A stretch of 64,000 nucleotides of DNA. It comes from JAGTVG01 sp964389805 (GTDB lineage Bacteria; Bacteroidota; Bacteroidia; Cytophagales; Cyclobacteriaceae). The notes under the pieces are model-generated. The model ran no database searches. It saw only the letters and a list, made by a program, of their open reading frames with translations, and had not been told where the DNA came from. Position 1 is the stretch's first letter. Every line of letters begins with the position of its first letter. Made by a program: the position numbers and the translations under genes. Positions 1 through 9,757 of the stretch are shown piece after piece. The stretch spans positions 1-64,000 of the forward strand of contig CAYMFU010000131.1 in NCBI GenBank assembly GCA_964389805.1, given 5' to 3'.

Positions 1-1155
1 CTTACATCCTGTCCTGACAGTCTTACTATCAATTTATCCAACAAAATAGAACAATCAGTAACGAGTCTACCAGACGGCTATCATAAATACCTACAAATAG
101 AAAAATTGATTAAAGAAAGGGAATCCAATTTCTTCAAGAAAAAGTATTTATCCTGGGCGGAGGCTGAACTCCTGGCTTATGGATCTCTTTTGCTGGAAAA
201 AGTGATTGTCAGAATGTCAGGACAGGATGTAAAGAGGGGCACTTTTTCACACAGACACTCGATGGTATTTGACGCGGAAACTAATGAATCTTACTGTTTC
301 CTTTGTAACATCAAAGAAGGTCAGGAAAAATTCAGGATATTCAATTCGCCCCTATCGGAATACGGTATATTAGGATTCGAATACGGATATTCCATGGCTA
401 CACCAAATTCACTGGTGATCTGGGAAGCCCAGTTTGGAGATTTTGCCAATGGCTCCCAGGTGATCATAGATCAGTTTATCGCAAGTGCAGAGAGCAAGTG
501 GCAAAGAATGAATGGCATTGTACTGCTGCTGCCACACGGTTATGAAGGACAAGGACCGGAGCATTCCAGTGCCAGGCCTGAAAGGTTTCTACAGCTTGCC
601 GCTGAAAACAATATTATCATAGCCAATGTTACCACGCCGGCCAATTTCTTCCACCTATTGAGGAGGCAGGTGACCTGGAATTTCCGAAAACCTTGCATAA
701 TCATGTCTCCGAAATCCCTATTAAGACATCCGGATGTGATATCTCCTATATCCGATTTTACAAAAGGGCATTTTGAGGAAGTAATCGATGATAATCTTGC
801 CACGAAAAGTAAAGTTCGAAGAGTTGTATTATGCAGTGGAAAAGTTTTTTACGACCTCCGAAAAGAACTGGAAAAACGATCGATAAAGGACATTGCGCTA
901 ATACGTCTGGAACAATTTTATCCTTTCCCTGAAAGACAATTGGCTCAGGTTTTAAAAAAATACCCGAAAGCTGAAAAAGTCTGGCTTCAGGAAGAGCCTG
1001 AAAATATGGGCGGCAGGGATTTCATATTAAGAACTTATAAAGATAAGATAGATCGAATCATATCCAGAAAAGCTAGTGCTTCCCCTGCTACTGGATTTAT
1101 GAAAGTTCATCTGGAGGAGCAACGGGCTATAATTAATTCTGCATTCGAAAAATAA
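1..1155 (+). CDS. sucA: 2-oxoglutarate dehydrogenase E1 component, C-terminal part (5' end outside window)
   Basis: The reading frame is open from the first base of the window, so this is the last ~384 codons of a larger gene; the in-frame TTG at 106 is not a start. E1 is the thiamine-diphosphate subunit that decarboxylates 2-oxoglutarate and passes the succinyl group to the lipoyl arm of E2. The transketolase-like C-terminal half is visible, with the family hallmark [18 protein letters not shown] (encoded near 540-590) and the late motif [11 protein letters not shown]. It is followed after 7 bp by the E2 gene and then by lipoamide dehydrogenase, so it belongs to a sucA-sucB-lpdA operon of the TCA cycle. 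Confidence 0.95.
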   Translation, partial: LTSCPDSLTINLSNKIEQSVTSLPDGYHKYLQIEKLIKERESNFFKKKYLSWAEAELLAYGSLLLEKVIVRMSGQDVKRGTFSHRHSMVFDAETNESYCFLCNIKEGQEKFRIFNSPLSEYGILGFEYGYSMATPNSLVIWEAQFGDFANGSQVIIDQFIASAESKWQRMNGIVLLLPHGYEGQGPEHSSARPERFLQLAAENNIIIANVTTPANFFHLLRRQVTWNFRKPCIIMSPKSLLRHPDVISPISDFTKGHFEEVIDDNLATKSKVRRVVLCSGKVFYDLRKELEKRSIKDIALIRLEQFYPFPERQLAQVLKKYPKAEKVWLQEEPENMGGRDFILRTYKDKIDRIISRKASASPATGFMKVHLEEQRAIINSAFEK

Positions 1156-1162
1156 TACCATA

Positions 1163-2692
1163 ATGTCTATTGAAATAAAAGTACCCGTAGTCGGGGAATC
1201 AATTGCTGAAGTAACTATCGCCAAATGGCATAAATCCGATGGTGAATTCGTAGAAATGGATGAGGTGATCTGTGAAATGGAATCCGAAAAAGCTACTTTC
1301 GAGCTTAACGCTGAAGTATCAGGTACACTGAAGATAAAGGTCGAAGAAGGTGCGACAATTCAGGTCGGTGAAGTAATCTGTGAGATTGAAGCCTCGGAAG
1401 GAAGTGAGGCACTAACATCAAAGGAGGATGATCCCACACCATCTCCCCTAACCCCTTCCGCCCCAAATAAAACCGGGCAGGTAATAGAAATGAAAGTCCC
1501 TACTGTTGGTGAGTCAATAACGGAAGTTACCATATCCGCATGGATAAAGAATGATAGGGATATAGTGGAACTCGATGAGGTAATTGCAGAAATTGAATCT
1601 GAGAAGGCAACATTCGAATTAACAGCTGAGGCCAGAGGAATCCTCCACCAAATGGTGCAAGAAGGAACTACCCTTGAAATTGGTGGATTGATATGTACAA
1701 TAGAGGAGATATCAGGAGAAGTTGCTGACAATAAAAAAGATGAAAAGACGCCGAGCACAAAAGCTGATATTAAGGAGGAGGTCGGCAAAGTCTATAGCGA
1801 AGGACATCCATCACCTGCTGCTGCAAAGATAATGGCTGAAAAGGGTTTAACTAACAAATATGTTTCAGGTAGTGGTCCTGGTGGAAGGATCCTTAAGGAC
1901 GATGCCTTAAAATCCGTTCCAAAAGAAACTGAAGGAATGAAAATTCCCAGGCAGGAAGAAAAAATCGCAACAGCAGGTATTACGGGTGGCTCCAGAAACG
2001 AGACCCGGCAAAAACTTTCGCAACTACGAAAAACAGTTTCCCGAAGACTAGTGGCCGTTAAAAATGAAACGGCTATGTTAACAACTTTTAATGAAGTGAA
2101 TATGGCTGCCATCATGGATCTGAGGAAAAAGTATAAAGATTCTTTCAACGAAAAGTATGGCGTCAATCTGGGCTTTATGTCATTCTTTACAAAGGCCTGT
2201 TGTATTGCACTTCAGGAATGGCCTTCTGTTAATGCCAAAATTGATGGAGATGAAGTTTTAAATTATGATTATTGTGACATTTCAATAGCAGTTTCTGCAC
2301 CGAAAGGTCTTGTTGTACCTGTAATTCGAAATGCTGAATCCTTGAATTTTGTGGAGATCGAAAGAGAAGTGTTAAAGCTGGCTACCAAAGCCCGGGAAAA
2401 TAAACTAAGCATGGAAGAAATGACTGGAGGTACATTTACCATCACCAACGGAGGTGTTTTCGGATCAATGTTGTCTACACCCATCATTAACGCCCCTCAA
2501 TCTGCTATTCTGGGAATGCACAATATCGTTGAAAGGCCTGTAGCAGAGAATGGTGAAGTAGTTATCCGGCCGGTCATGTATCTTGCTTTATCCTATGATC
2601 ACAGGATTATTGATGGACGTGAATCCGTCAGTTTCCTGGTCAGAGTTAAACAGTTGTTGGAAGATCCTTCGAGACTATTATTGGAAATTTAG
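1163..2692 (+). CDS. sucB: Dihydrolipoyllysine succinyltransferase (E2 of 2-oxoglutarate dehydrogenase) with two lipoyl domains
   Basis: 509 residues. Two biotinyl/lipoyl domains lie in tandem: residues 1-77 with target lysine K43 and ~106-182 with K148, both in an ESEKATFEL context. A Pro/Ser/Thr-rich linker separates them. A peripheral subunit-binding domain follows (~212-250, with [13 protein letters not shown] and [10 protein letters not shown]), then the acyltransferase core ending with the catalytic [11 protein letters not shown] motif (H480, D484). It transfers succinyl from lipoate to CoA and forms the core of the complex. Most OGDH E2 chains carry one lipoyl domain; two is more typical of pyruvate dehydrogenase E2. 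The adjacent SucA-type E1 supports the 2-oxoglutarate assignment. Confidence 0.95.
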   Translation: MSIEIKVPVVGESIAEVTIAKWHKSDGEFVEMDEVICEMESEKATFELNAEVSGTLKIKVEEGATIQVGEVICEIEASEGSEALTSKEDDPTPSPLTPSAPNKTGQVIEMKVPTVGESITEVTISAWIKNDRDIVELDEVIAEIESEKATFELTAEARGILHQMVQEGTTLEIGGLICTIEEISGEVADNKKDEKTPSTKADIKEEVGKVYSEGHPSPAAAKIMAEKGLTNKYVSGSGPGGRILKDDALKSVPKETEGMKIPRQEEKIATAGITGGSRNETRQKLSQLRKTVSRRLVAVKNETAMLTTFNEVNMAAIMDLRKKYKDSFNEKYGVNLGFMSFFTKACCIALQEWPSVNAKIDGDEVLNYDYCDISIAVSAPKGLVVPVIRNAESLNFVEIEREVLKLATKARENKLSMEEMTGGTFTITNGGVFGSMLSTPIINAPQSAILGMHNIVERPVAENGEVVIRPVMYLALSYDHRIIDGRESVSFLVRVKQLLEDPSRLLLEI

Positions 2693-2706
2693 AAATTTTT
2701 ATCCCT

Positions 2707-4107
2707 ATGAAATATGATGTAACAATTATTGGTTCTGGCCCGGGTGGTTATGTGGCTGCTATACGGTGTGCACAACTGGGTATGAAAACAGCTCTTGTTG
2801 AGAAATATAATGCACTTGGCGGCACCTGTTTAAACGTTGGCTGTATCCCTTCGAAAGCCCTTCTTGACTCTTCAGAGCATTATCATACTGCCAACAAGGA
2901 TTTTAAAACCCATGGAATTGAATTGTCAGATTTAAAAGTAAATCTTTCTCAAATGATTAAGAGAAAGAATGAAGTGGTAAAACAGACAAGTGATGGAGTA
3001 GCTTTCCTGATGAAGAAAAACAAGATCGATGTATATCACGGAATTGGTAGTTTTGCAGATAGGAACAATATTAAAATAACGCCTGTAAAAGGTGATCCGG
3101 ATACAATTTCTACGGATAAAGTCATCATAGCGACAGGTTCTAAACCCTCCTCATTGCCTTTTATCAGCATCGACAAAAAAAGGATCATAACCAGTACAGA
3201 AGCACTCAATCTTAAACAAGTTCCAAAACATTTGATCATTATTGGAGGTGGTGTCATCGGTGTAGAACTTGGATCCATCTATGCCAGGCTGGGTGCTAAA
3301 GTCTCAGTTGTTGAATTTTTGGATAGCATCATTCCCACAATGGATAAGACTATGGGCAAAGAATTACAAAAATCTCTTAAAAAGCTGGGATTCGAATTTT
3401 ACCTAAAGCATAAGGTATTTGAAGTTAACTCAACTGCAAGGCAGGTTATAGTAAAGGCAGAAAATAACAGGAAAGAAAAGATAGAGATCAAGGGAGATTA
3501 CTGCCTGGTTTCCATTGGCAGAAGACCATACACTGACAATCTTGGTCTGGAGAAAGTAGGGATCGCTGTGGATAAATTAGGCCGGATAGAGGTAAATGAT
3601 CATCTTCAAACGAAAGTTGAAAATATCTATGCCATCGGGGACGTAATAAACGGTCCTATGCTGGCACACAAAGCAGAGGAAGAAGGTATATATGTCGCAG
3701 AGAGTATAGCAGGTCAGAAACCGCATATTAATTATTTATTAATTCCGGGTGTTGTATATACATGGCCGGAAGTAGCAAGTGTTGGATATACAGAAGAACA
3801 ACTAAAGGAGAAAGGAAGAAAATACAAAGCCGGATCATTCCCGTATAAAGCTTCTGGAAGGGCCAGGGCAAGCATGGATACAGACGGCTTGGTAAAAGTA
3901 CTTGCCGATCAGGAAACAGATGAAATACTCGGATTGCACATCATTGGCCCAAGGGCGGCTGACATGATTGCCGAAGGTGTTGTAGCAATGGAATACCGGG
4001 CGTCGGCTGAAGATATTGCCAGGATGTCTCACGCACATCCTACTTTTACTGAAGCCATTAAAGAGGCCTGTCTTGCTGCTACAGAAAACAGGGCCATCCA
4101 CATCTGA
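2707..4107 (+). CDS. lpdA: Dihydrolipoyl dehydrogenase (E3)
   Basis: 466 residues, the usual length for the family. This FAD flavoprotein reoxidises dihydrolipoamide with NAD+. The N-terminal FAD fingerprint GSGPGGYVAA is at residues 9-18, the redox disulfide CLNVGC is C41/C46, the NAD-binding Rossmann motif GGGVIGVELGS is near residue 178, and the active-site dyad HPTFTE is H444/E449 in the C-terminal dimerisation domain. The gene begins 14 bp after sucB and completes the 2-oxoglutarate dehydrogenase operon. It may also serve other 2-oxoacid dehydrogenases or glycine cleavage, which cannot be judged from here. Confidence 0.96.
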   Translation: MKYDVTIIGSGPGGYVAAIRCAQLGMKTALVEKYNALGGTCLNVGCIPSKALLDSSEHYHTANKDFKTHGIELSDLKVNLSQMIKRKNEVVKQTSDGVAFLMKKNKIDVYHGIGSFADRNNIKITPVKGDPDTISTDKVIIATGSKPSSLPFISIDKKRIITSTEALNLKQVPKHLIIIGGGVIGVELGSIYARLGAKVSVVEFLDSIIPTMDKTMGKELQKSLKKLGFEFYLKHKVFEVNSTARQVIVKAENNRKEKIEIKGDYCLVSIGRRPYTDNLGLEKVGIAVDKLGRIEVNDHLQTKVENIYAIGDVINGPMLAHKAEEEGIYVAESIAGQKPHINYLLIPGVVYTWPEVASVGYTEEQLKEKGRKYKAGSFPYKASGRARASMDTDGLVKVLADQETDEILGLHIIGPRAADMIAEGVVAMEYRASAEDIARMSHAHPTFTEAIKEACLAATENRAIHI

Positions 4108-4213
4108 GCAGGATTATAATAATGAATTAATACCCTTTCCTGGTTAATATTATTTACTAAATATAGGGATTGAATGAATAAAAAATATTTTAGTTTATAA
4201 AACAGATTTTAAT

Positions 4214-4237
4214 TTTGACTAAATAGGTATATTTTTG
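4214..4237 (+). promoter_or_regulatory. Probable Bacteroidota-type promoter of carB
   Basis: The 8-mer TATTTTTG at 4230-4237 matches the TAnnTTTG -7 element and lies 40 bp before the chosen ATG. A TTTG at 4214-4217 precedes it by 12 bp, shorter than the usual ~19-21 bp spacing, so the -33 part is uncertain. The rest of the 4108-4277 gap holds no gene. Confidence 0.45.
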
Positions 4238-4277
4238 CGTCAATTTGATCTTTGATAAACTAATTCATCAATCCCAG

Positions 4278-7091
4278 ATGCCGAAAGACCTTAGTATAAA
4301 ATCAGTATTAATTATTGGAAGTGGTCCGATCATAATAGGACAGGCTTGTGAATTTGACTATTCCGGATCACAGGCTGCTAGATCCCTGAGAGAAGAAGGA
4401 ATTGAAGTGACACTAATCAATTCAAATCCTGCCACCATTATGACAGATAATGTGACTGCTGATAACATTTATCTTAAACCCCTTAAAAAGAAATCCATCG
4501 TTGAAATACTGAAGAAGCATAAGATTGATGCCGTCTTACCGACAATGGGAGGACAGACAGCTTTGAATCTGGCTATTGATTGTGAAAATGCAGGCATTTG
4601 GAAGAATTTTGGGGTTAAGGTAATTGGAGTTGACATCTATGCCATTGAAACTACTGAAGACAGGGAGAAATTCAGGTTAAGAATGAAAGAGCTGGATGTG
4701 AATGTATGTAAAGGAAAAACTGCATCTTCTTTTCTTCAGGGTAAGGAAATAGCTCAGGATATAGGCTTCCCACTTGTTATAAGACCTTCCTTTACTCTTG
4801 GAGGTACCGGTGGAGGATTTGTTGATACTGCTGATGAATTCGAAAAAGCTCTTACAAAAGGATTGCATACCTCTCCGATTCACGAAGTACTCATAGAGCA
4901 AAGCATACTAGGTTGGAAAGAATATGAATTAGAATTGCTCAGGGATAATCTTGGAAATGTAATTATCATATGTTCTATAGAGAATTTTGACCCTATGGGA
5001 ATACATACTGGTGATTCAATTACTGTTGCCCCGGCAATGACATTACCAGACACCATCTATCAGAACATGAGAAACCTGGCTATCCGAATGATGAATGGCA
5101 TAGGAGAATTTGCTGGTGGATGTAATGTCCAGTTTGCAGTTAATCCGGAAACAGATTATATCATCGGTATTGAGATAAATCCCAGGGTATCCAGATCTTC
5201 TGCACTGGCTTCAAAAGCCACTGGTTATCCTATAGCAAAGATCGCGGCCAAACTTGCAATTGGCTATAATCTGGATGAACTTGAAAACCAGATCACAAAA
5301 ACGACTTCTGCTTTTTTTGAGCCTACCCTCGATTATGTTATTGTTAAAGTACCAAGATGGAATTTTGATAAATTCCGGGGCTCTGACAGACGGCTTGGTT
5401 TGCAAATGAAGTCTGTAGGCGAAGTGATGGGAATTGGACGAAACTTCCAGGAAGCCCTTCAAAAGGCGTGTCAATCGTTGGAGATAAAAAGGAACGGCCT
5501 GGGTGCGGATGGAAGAGAATTGAAAAATCAGGATGCCATCCTTAAAAGTCTTGCAAATCCAAGCTGGAACAGGCTTTTTCATATTTATGATGCCTTTAAA
5601 CTTGGCATTCCTTTTAAAACCATCGAGCAACTTACGAAAATTGATAAGTGGTTCCTGAATCAGATCAATGAGCTAGTCCATCTTGAATTGGAAATCGAAC
5701 AGTTTACAGTGGATACCATTCCCGAAGATCTATTAAGGACTGCAAAAGAAAAGGGATATGCAGACAGGCAGATAGCACATCTGCTCAAGTGTCTTGAGAG
5801 TCAGGTACACAAGAGAAGAACTGACCTGGGAATAAAAAGGGTATTCAAACTGGTCGATACCTGTGCAGCTGAATTCCAGGCCCAGACACCCTACTATTAT
5901 TCCACCTTTGATTTAGAAAACGAGTCCGTTTCTTCCGATAAGGAAAAGGTTGTTATTCTGGGATCCGGCCCAAACCGGATTGGACAGGGGATTGAATTTG
6001 ATTACTGTTGTGTGCATGGAGTGTTAGGAGCCAAGGAAGCCGGGTATGAGACAATCATGATCAATTGTAATCCGGAAACGGTGTCCACTGATTTTGATGT
6101 GGCGGATAAGTTATATTTTGAACCTGTATTCTGGGAGCACATATATGACATTATTCAGCATGAAAAACCCATTGGGGTTGTTGTTCAACTTGGTGGACAA
6201 ACCGCTTTAAAGCTTGCAGAAAAGTTAAACCGGTATGGAATAAAGGTCCTGGGGACGAGTTTTGAAGCACTGGATCTTGCTGAAGACAGGGGAAGCTTCT
6301 CACGACTTCTTAAGGACAACAACATTCCGTACCCGAAATTCGGTGTCATTGAAGATGCCGACCAGGCCCTGGAGTTATCAAAAGACCTTGGATTTCCACT
6401 TCTTGTGAGGCCATCCTATGTGTTGGGAGGTCAAAGCATGAAGATAGTAATTAATGATCAGGAACTGGAATCCCATGTAGTGGATCTCTTCAAAGACTTT
6501 AAAAAGAATAAAGTGTTGCTGGATCATTTCCTGGATGGCGCCATCGAGGCCGAAGCTGATGCCATTTCAGATGGCGAGGATGTTCATATAATTGGCATTA
6601 TGCAACATATAGAGCCTGCAGGAATCCACTCTGGGGATTCATATGCTGTCTTACCGCCATACAATCTGGGTGACTTTGTAATGCAGCAAATTGAAGCCCA
6701 TACCAGAAAAATCGCTTTGGCATTAAAGACGGTCGGTTTAATAAATATTCAATTTGCCATAAAAGATGATATAGTTTATATTATTGAAGCCAACCCAAGG
6801 GCGTCTCGTACCGTACCATTTATATGTAAGGCTTACCAGGAAAATTATGTGAATTATGCCACTAAAATTATGCTGGGAGTAGCCAAGTTAAGTGATTTTG
6901 ATTTCAATCCTGTAAAAAGAGGGTATGCGATTAAAGAACCTGTGTTTTCCTTTGATAAGTTTCCCAATGTAAATAAAGAATTGGGACCTGAAATGAAATC
7001 AACAGGTGAATCAATTTATTTTATTGATGATTTGATGGATGATTACTTTATGGAAGTATATTCCTATAGAAATCTGTATCTGAGTAGATAA
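4278..7091 (+). CDS. carB: Carbamoyl-phosphate synthase large chain, without C-terminal allosteric domain
   Basis: Starting at the ATG at 4278 (MPKDLSIKSVLIIGSGP) gives 937 residues; an upstream TTG at 4245 is in frame but unlikely. The protein has the two homologous ATP-grasp halves. The first begins with GSGPIIIGQACEFDYSG and carries RPSFTLGGTGGG; the second begins with GSGPNRIGQGIEFDYCC and carries RPSYVLGGQSM. They make carboxyphosphate and then carbamoyl phosphate from ammonia supplied by CarA, for pyrimidine and arginine synthesis. After the second ATP-grasp half it ends within about 25 residues, so the ~130-residue methylglyoxal-synthase-like domain that binds UMP/ornithine in E. coli CarB (1073 residues) is absent. 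carA is not adjacent. Confidence 0.95.
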   Translation: MPKDLSIKSVLIIGSGPIIIGQACEFDYSGSQAARSLREEGIEVTLINSNPATIMTDNVTADNIYLKPLKKKSIVEILKKHKIDAVLPTMGGQTALNLAIDCENAGIWKNFGVKVIGVDIYAIETTEDREKFRLRMKELDVNVCKGKTASSFLQGKEIAQDIGFPLVIRPSFTLGGTGGGFVDTADEFEKALTKGLHTSPIHEVLIEQSILGWKEYELELLRDNLGNVIIICSIENFDPMGIHTGDSITVAPAMTLPDTIYQNMRNLAIRMMNGIGEFAGGCNVQFAVNPETDYIIGIEINPRVSRSSALASKATGYPIAKIAAKLAIGYNLDELENQITKTTSAFFEPTLDYVIVKVPRWNFDKFRGSDRRLGLQMKSVGEVMGIGRNFQEALQKACQSLEIKRNGLGADGRELKNQDAILKSLANPSWNRLFHIYDAFKLGIPFKTIEQLTKIDKWFLNQINELVHLELEIEQFTVDTIPEDLLRTAKEKGYADRQIAHLLKCLESQVHKRRTDLGIKRVFKLVDTCAAEFQAQTPYYYSTFDLENESVSSDKEKVVILGSGPNRIGQGIEFDYCCVHGVLGAKEAGYETIMINCNPETVSTDFDVADKLYFEPVFWEHIYDIIQHEKPIGVVVQLGGQTALKLAEKLNRYGIKVLGTSFEALDLAEDRGSFSRLLKDNNIPYPKFGVIEDADQALELSKDLGFPLLVRPSYVLGGQSMKIVINDQELESHVVDLFKDFKKNKVLLDHFLDGAIEAEADAISDGEDVHIIGIMQHIEPAGIHSGDSYAVLPPYNLGDFVMQQIEAHTRKIALALKTVGLINIQFAIKDDIVYIIEANPRASRTVPFICKAYQENYVNYATKIMLGVAKLSDFDFNPVKRGYAIKEPVFSFDKFPNVNKELGPEMKSTGESIYFIDDLMDDYFMEVYSYRNLYLSR

Positions 7092-7102
7092 TAATCTTAA
7101 TT

Positions 7103-7324
7103 ATGCTGAAATTTCTGTTTATCATTTTCTTATTCGTTCTGGCCATTTATTATGTGTTTATCCTGCCTTTTAAACCAAGAAATGATATAGAAGATAAGAG
7201 AAATCAAAGAAAAAGGGCAAAAAACAGCAATCTGGATATTGATTATGTCCCTAAAGATAAAAAGCAAAACAAAACCGATAATTTCAAAGGTGGTGAATAT
7301 ATTGATTATGAGGACGTTAAATAA
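7103..7324 (+). CDS. Small single-pass membrane protein, DUF4834-like
   Basis: 73 residues. One hydrophobic segment (residues 2-23) is followed by a strongly basic stretch with RNQRKRAK and then an acidic tail with EYIDYEDVK, so the C terminus is probably cytoplasmic. This architecture resembles the short DUF4834 proteins of Bacteroidota, whose function is unknown. It starts 11 bp after carB and probably shares its transcript. Confidence 0.6.
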   Translation: MLKFLFIIFLFVLAIYYVFILPFKPRNDIEDKRNQRKRAKNSNLDIDYVPKDKKQNKTDNFKGGEYIDYEDVK

Positions 7325-7403
7325 AATAAATACCTAACTAATGATAAACATTTTTTGATTTGGAATAAATTTCTAAATTTACCATCCTAACTAGAAATAT
7401 TAT

Positions 7404-8249
7404 ATGACCTGGTTTCTTAGAAAAGCGAAAGGTATTCAAACCCCAACAAAAGATAAAAAAGACGTCCCCGATGGTCTTTGGTACAAACTGCCCAGTGGAA
7501 AGATTATTCATACAAGGGAACTTAAAAACAATGCCTATGTAAGCCCTGACGATGGATATCATGTAAGGATTGGCTCAAGAGAGTACTTTGAATTACTGTT
7601 TGATAAAAATAAATTCACGGAACTGGATGCAAAAATGGTATCAAGTGATCCATTGAAATTTATAGACTCTAAACCGTATATAGGTCGACTTAAAGCATCA
7701 ATAAAGAAAACTCATCTCAGCGACGCCGTCAGGACCGCGTATGGGAAAATGAATGGTATTAACCTGGTAGTTGCTTGTATGGATTTTGCCTTTATTGGCG
7801 GATCAATGGGTTCTGTTGTAGGTGAAAAAATAGCCAGAGCCATAGACTATTCCTTAAAAAAGAAATATCCCTTGATAATCATTTCTAAATCAGGCGGTGC
7901 CAGAATGATGGAAGCAGGATATTCCCTGATGCAGATGGGTAAGACATCCGCCAAGCTGGCCCTTTTGTCTGAAGCGAAAGTACCCTTTATTTCTTTAATG
8001 ACTGATCCCACTACTGGCGGTGTGACAGCCTCTTATGCTATGCTGGGAGATTTTAATATTGCGGAACCAGGAGCATTAATTGGATTCGCTGGCCCCCGTG
8101 TAATCCGTGAATTCATGGGGAAAGACCTTCCCAAAGGATTTCAAACATCAGAATTCTTGCTTGAAAACGGATTTCTGGATTTCATTGTGGATAGAAGGAA
8201 GCTTAAAAATACGCTGACCACTCTCCTTAACATGTTGCTTGAAAAATGA
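7404..8249 (+). CDS. accD: Acetyl-CoA carboxylase carboxyltransferase beta subunit lacking the zinc finger
   Basis: 281 residues, normal for AccD. It carries the carboxyltransferase crotonase-like core with [18 protein letters not shown] and the [16 protein letters not shown] oxyanion region, so it should work with AccA to make malonyl-CoA. The N-terminal region that normally forms a CxxC...CxxC zinc finger is recognisable ([25 protein letters not shown] flank it), but every cysteine is gone: L29 at the first, a one-residue deletion at the second, S47 and D50 at the third and fourth. The fold outline is kept while metal binding cannot be. No accA is nearby. Confidence 0.93.
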   Translation: MTWFLRKAKGIQTPTKDKKDVPDGLWYKLPSGKIIHTRELKNNAYVSPDDGYHVRIGSREYFELLFDKNKFTELDAKMVSSDPLKFIDSKPYIGRLKASIKKTHLSDAVRTAYGKMNGINLVVACMDFAFIGGSMGSVVGEKIARAIDYSLKKKYPLIIISKSGGARMMEAGYSLMQMGKTSAKLALLSEAKVPFISLMTDPTTGGVTASYAMLGDFNIAEPGALIGFAGPRVIREFMGKDLPKGFQTSEFLLENGFLDFIVDRRKLKNTLTTLLNMLLEK

Positions 8250-8338
8250 TCTTAGCATATTTTTTAAAGATGTTTTTTATTGCGATCCAACAAGATAATA
8301 TTTTTAAAATCAGACTAATTCCTTTGAATTAATATAGA

Positions 8339-8346
8339 TATATTTG
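8339..8346 (+). promoter_or_regulatory. -7 element upstream of nqrF
   Basis: TATATTTG is an exact TAnnTTTG match ending 33 bp before the nqrF start codon. A TTTG lies at 8323-8326, 12 bp upstream of it, closer than a classical -33 element. The 124-bp gap after accD suggests nqrF has its own transcript. Confidence 0.5.
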
Positions 8347-8379
8347 CACATCTTTGAACGAAAGAAAACATAATTGACA

Positions 8380-9684
8380 ATGGGTCCGGTAATATTTTCC
8401 TCAATAATTGCTTTTTCAATAGTTATTCTCCTTTTGGTATTGATTCTACTTTACGCTCAATCGAAACTGGTTCAAACAGGAGATGTTAAGATCACTATCA
8501 ATGGGAAAGAAGATGAAGCCTTAATAGCCTCGGGAGGGTCCACATTATTATCAACTTTATCTGCACAAAAGATCTTCCTGCCATCAGCATGCGGTGGTGG
8601 TGGGACCTGTGCAATGTGCAAATGCATTGTTGAAGATGGCGGAGGTGAAGTTCTTCCAACAGAAGTTGGGCACCTCACACGAAAAGAGCAACAGGAAAAG
8701 GTCAGGCTATCCTGCCAGGTCAAGGTGAAACAGGATATGCAGATCAGAATACCTGAAGAGATCTTTGGAATTAAAAAATGGGAATGTGAAGTAATTTCTA
8801 ACTATAATGTCTCCACATTTATAAAAGAATTTGTTGTAAAACTTCCTGAAGGTGAATCATTGGATTTCCAATCTGGCGGTTATATACAGATAGATGTTCC
8901 TGAAATTGAGGTCGGCTATAAAACTATTGACATTGCACCTCATCCGAGCCTTGGGCATCCACAGGATGTGTATGAGAGTGACTGGGATAAATTTCAGATG
9001 TGGGGCCTGAAAATGAAAAATGACGAACCTATTTTCAGAGCCTATTCAATGGCCAACCACCCGGCGGAAGGGAACATCGTCATGCTTAACATTAGGGTAG
9101 CTACACCGCCATGGGATAGGTCCGCAGGGAAATGGATGGACGTAAATCCTGGTATCTGTTCCTCATATGTGTTCTCAAGAAAACCAGGTGACAAAGTCAC
9201 TATTTCAGGACCATATGGTGAATTCTTTATTAATCCAACGGATAAAGAAATGATATATATTGGTGGAGGAGCCGGCATGGCACCTTTACGATCTCACATA
9301 TTCCACCTGTTCAATACTGAAAAGTCAAACCGGAAAGTAAGCTACTGGTATGGAGGGCGATCAAAAAGAGAACTCTTTTATGTGGATGAGTTTAGAAAAA
9401 TTGAAAAAGACTTCCCGAATTTCAGATTTTTTGTAGGACTTTCAGAACCACTCCCTGAGGATAATTGGAAAATAAACAAGAATTTGGAAGATAGAGAAGG
9501 GGATGGATATACAGGATTCATACATCAGGTATTATTGGATAATTACCTGAATGACCACCCGGATCCAGATGAAATTGAATTCTATCTCTGTGGTCCCCCA
9601 TTAATGAATGCAGCTGTGTTAAAAATGCTGGATAACCTGGGTGTGCCACCTGAAAATATCCGGTTTGATGACTTTGGAGGATAA
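8380..9684 (+). CDS. nqrF: Na+-translocating NADH:quinone reductase subunit F-like protein
   Basis: 434 residues from the ATG at 8380. An N-terminal membrane helix (residues 4-26) precedes a plant-type ferredoxin domain with the [2Fe-2S] ligands C71, C77, C80 and C112. An FAD-binding domain (RAYSMAN) and an NADH-binding domain ([12 protein letters not shown] and [10 protein letters not shown]) follow. This is the full NqrF layout: NADH oxidation and electron entry into the Na+-NQR complex in the inner membrane. The family normally ends an nqrABCDEF operon, but here the neighbours are accD and an arginase-like gene. Either the other subunits are elsewhere or this paralog has a different partner. 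Confidence 0.9.
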   Translation: MGPVIFSSIIAFSIVILLLVLILLYAQSKLVQTGDVKITINGKEDEALIASGGSTLLSTLSAQKIFLPSACGGGGTCAMCKCIVEDGGGEVLPTEVGHLTRKEQQEKVRLSCQVKVKQDMQIRIPEEIFGIKKWECEVISNYNVSTFIKEFVVKLPEGESLDFQSGGYIQIDVPEIEVGYKTIDIAPHPSLGHPQDVYESDWDKFQMWGLKMKNDEPIFRAYSMANHPAEGNIVMLNIRVATPPWDRSAGKWMDVNPGICSSYVFSRKPGDKVTISGPYGEFFINPTDKEMIYIGGGAGMAPLRSHIFHLFNTEKSNRKVSYWYGGRSKRELFYVDEFRKIEKDFPNFRFFVGLSEPLPEDNWKINKNLEDREGDGYTGFIHQVLLDNYLNDHPDPDEIEFYLCGPPLMNAAVLKMLDNLGVPPENIRFDDFGG

Positions 9685-9696
9685 ATTAAAGTATCC

Positions 9697-9725
9697 AATC
9701 CCGCCATATGGCGGGATTTTTTTTA
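9697..9725 (+). terminator. Rho-independent terminator after nqrF
   Basis: Perfect 9-bp stem AATCCCGCC / GGCGGGATT around an ATAT loop (9697-9718), followed directly by a run of T. It starts 12 bp after the nqrF stop. Confidence 0.93.
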
Positions 9726-9757
9726 TATTTATTTTTTGAAAATAAAAAAACTACTCT

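Noticed and set aside
106..108. TTG as the start of the first gene
   Set aside because: The frame is open to base 1 and the upstream residues continue the E1 sequence, so the gene is cut by the window edge.
1360..1788. 142-codon open frame on the minus strand
   Set aside because: It lies wholly inside sucB, opposite the lipoyl domains, and its Ser/Thr/Ile-rich product is the antisense shadow of that gene.
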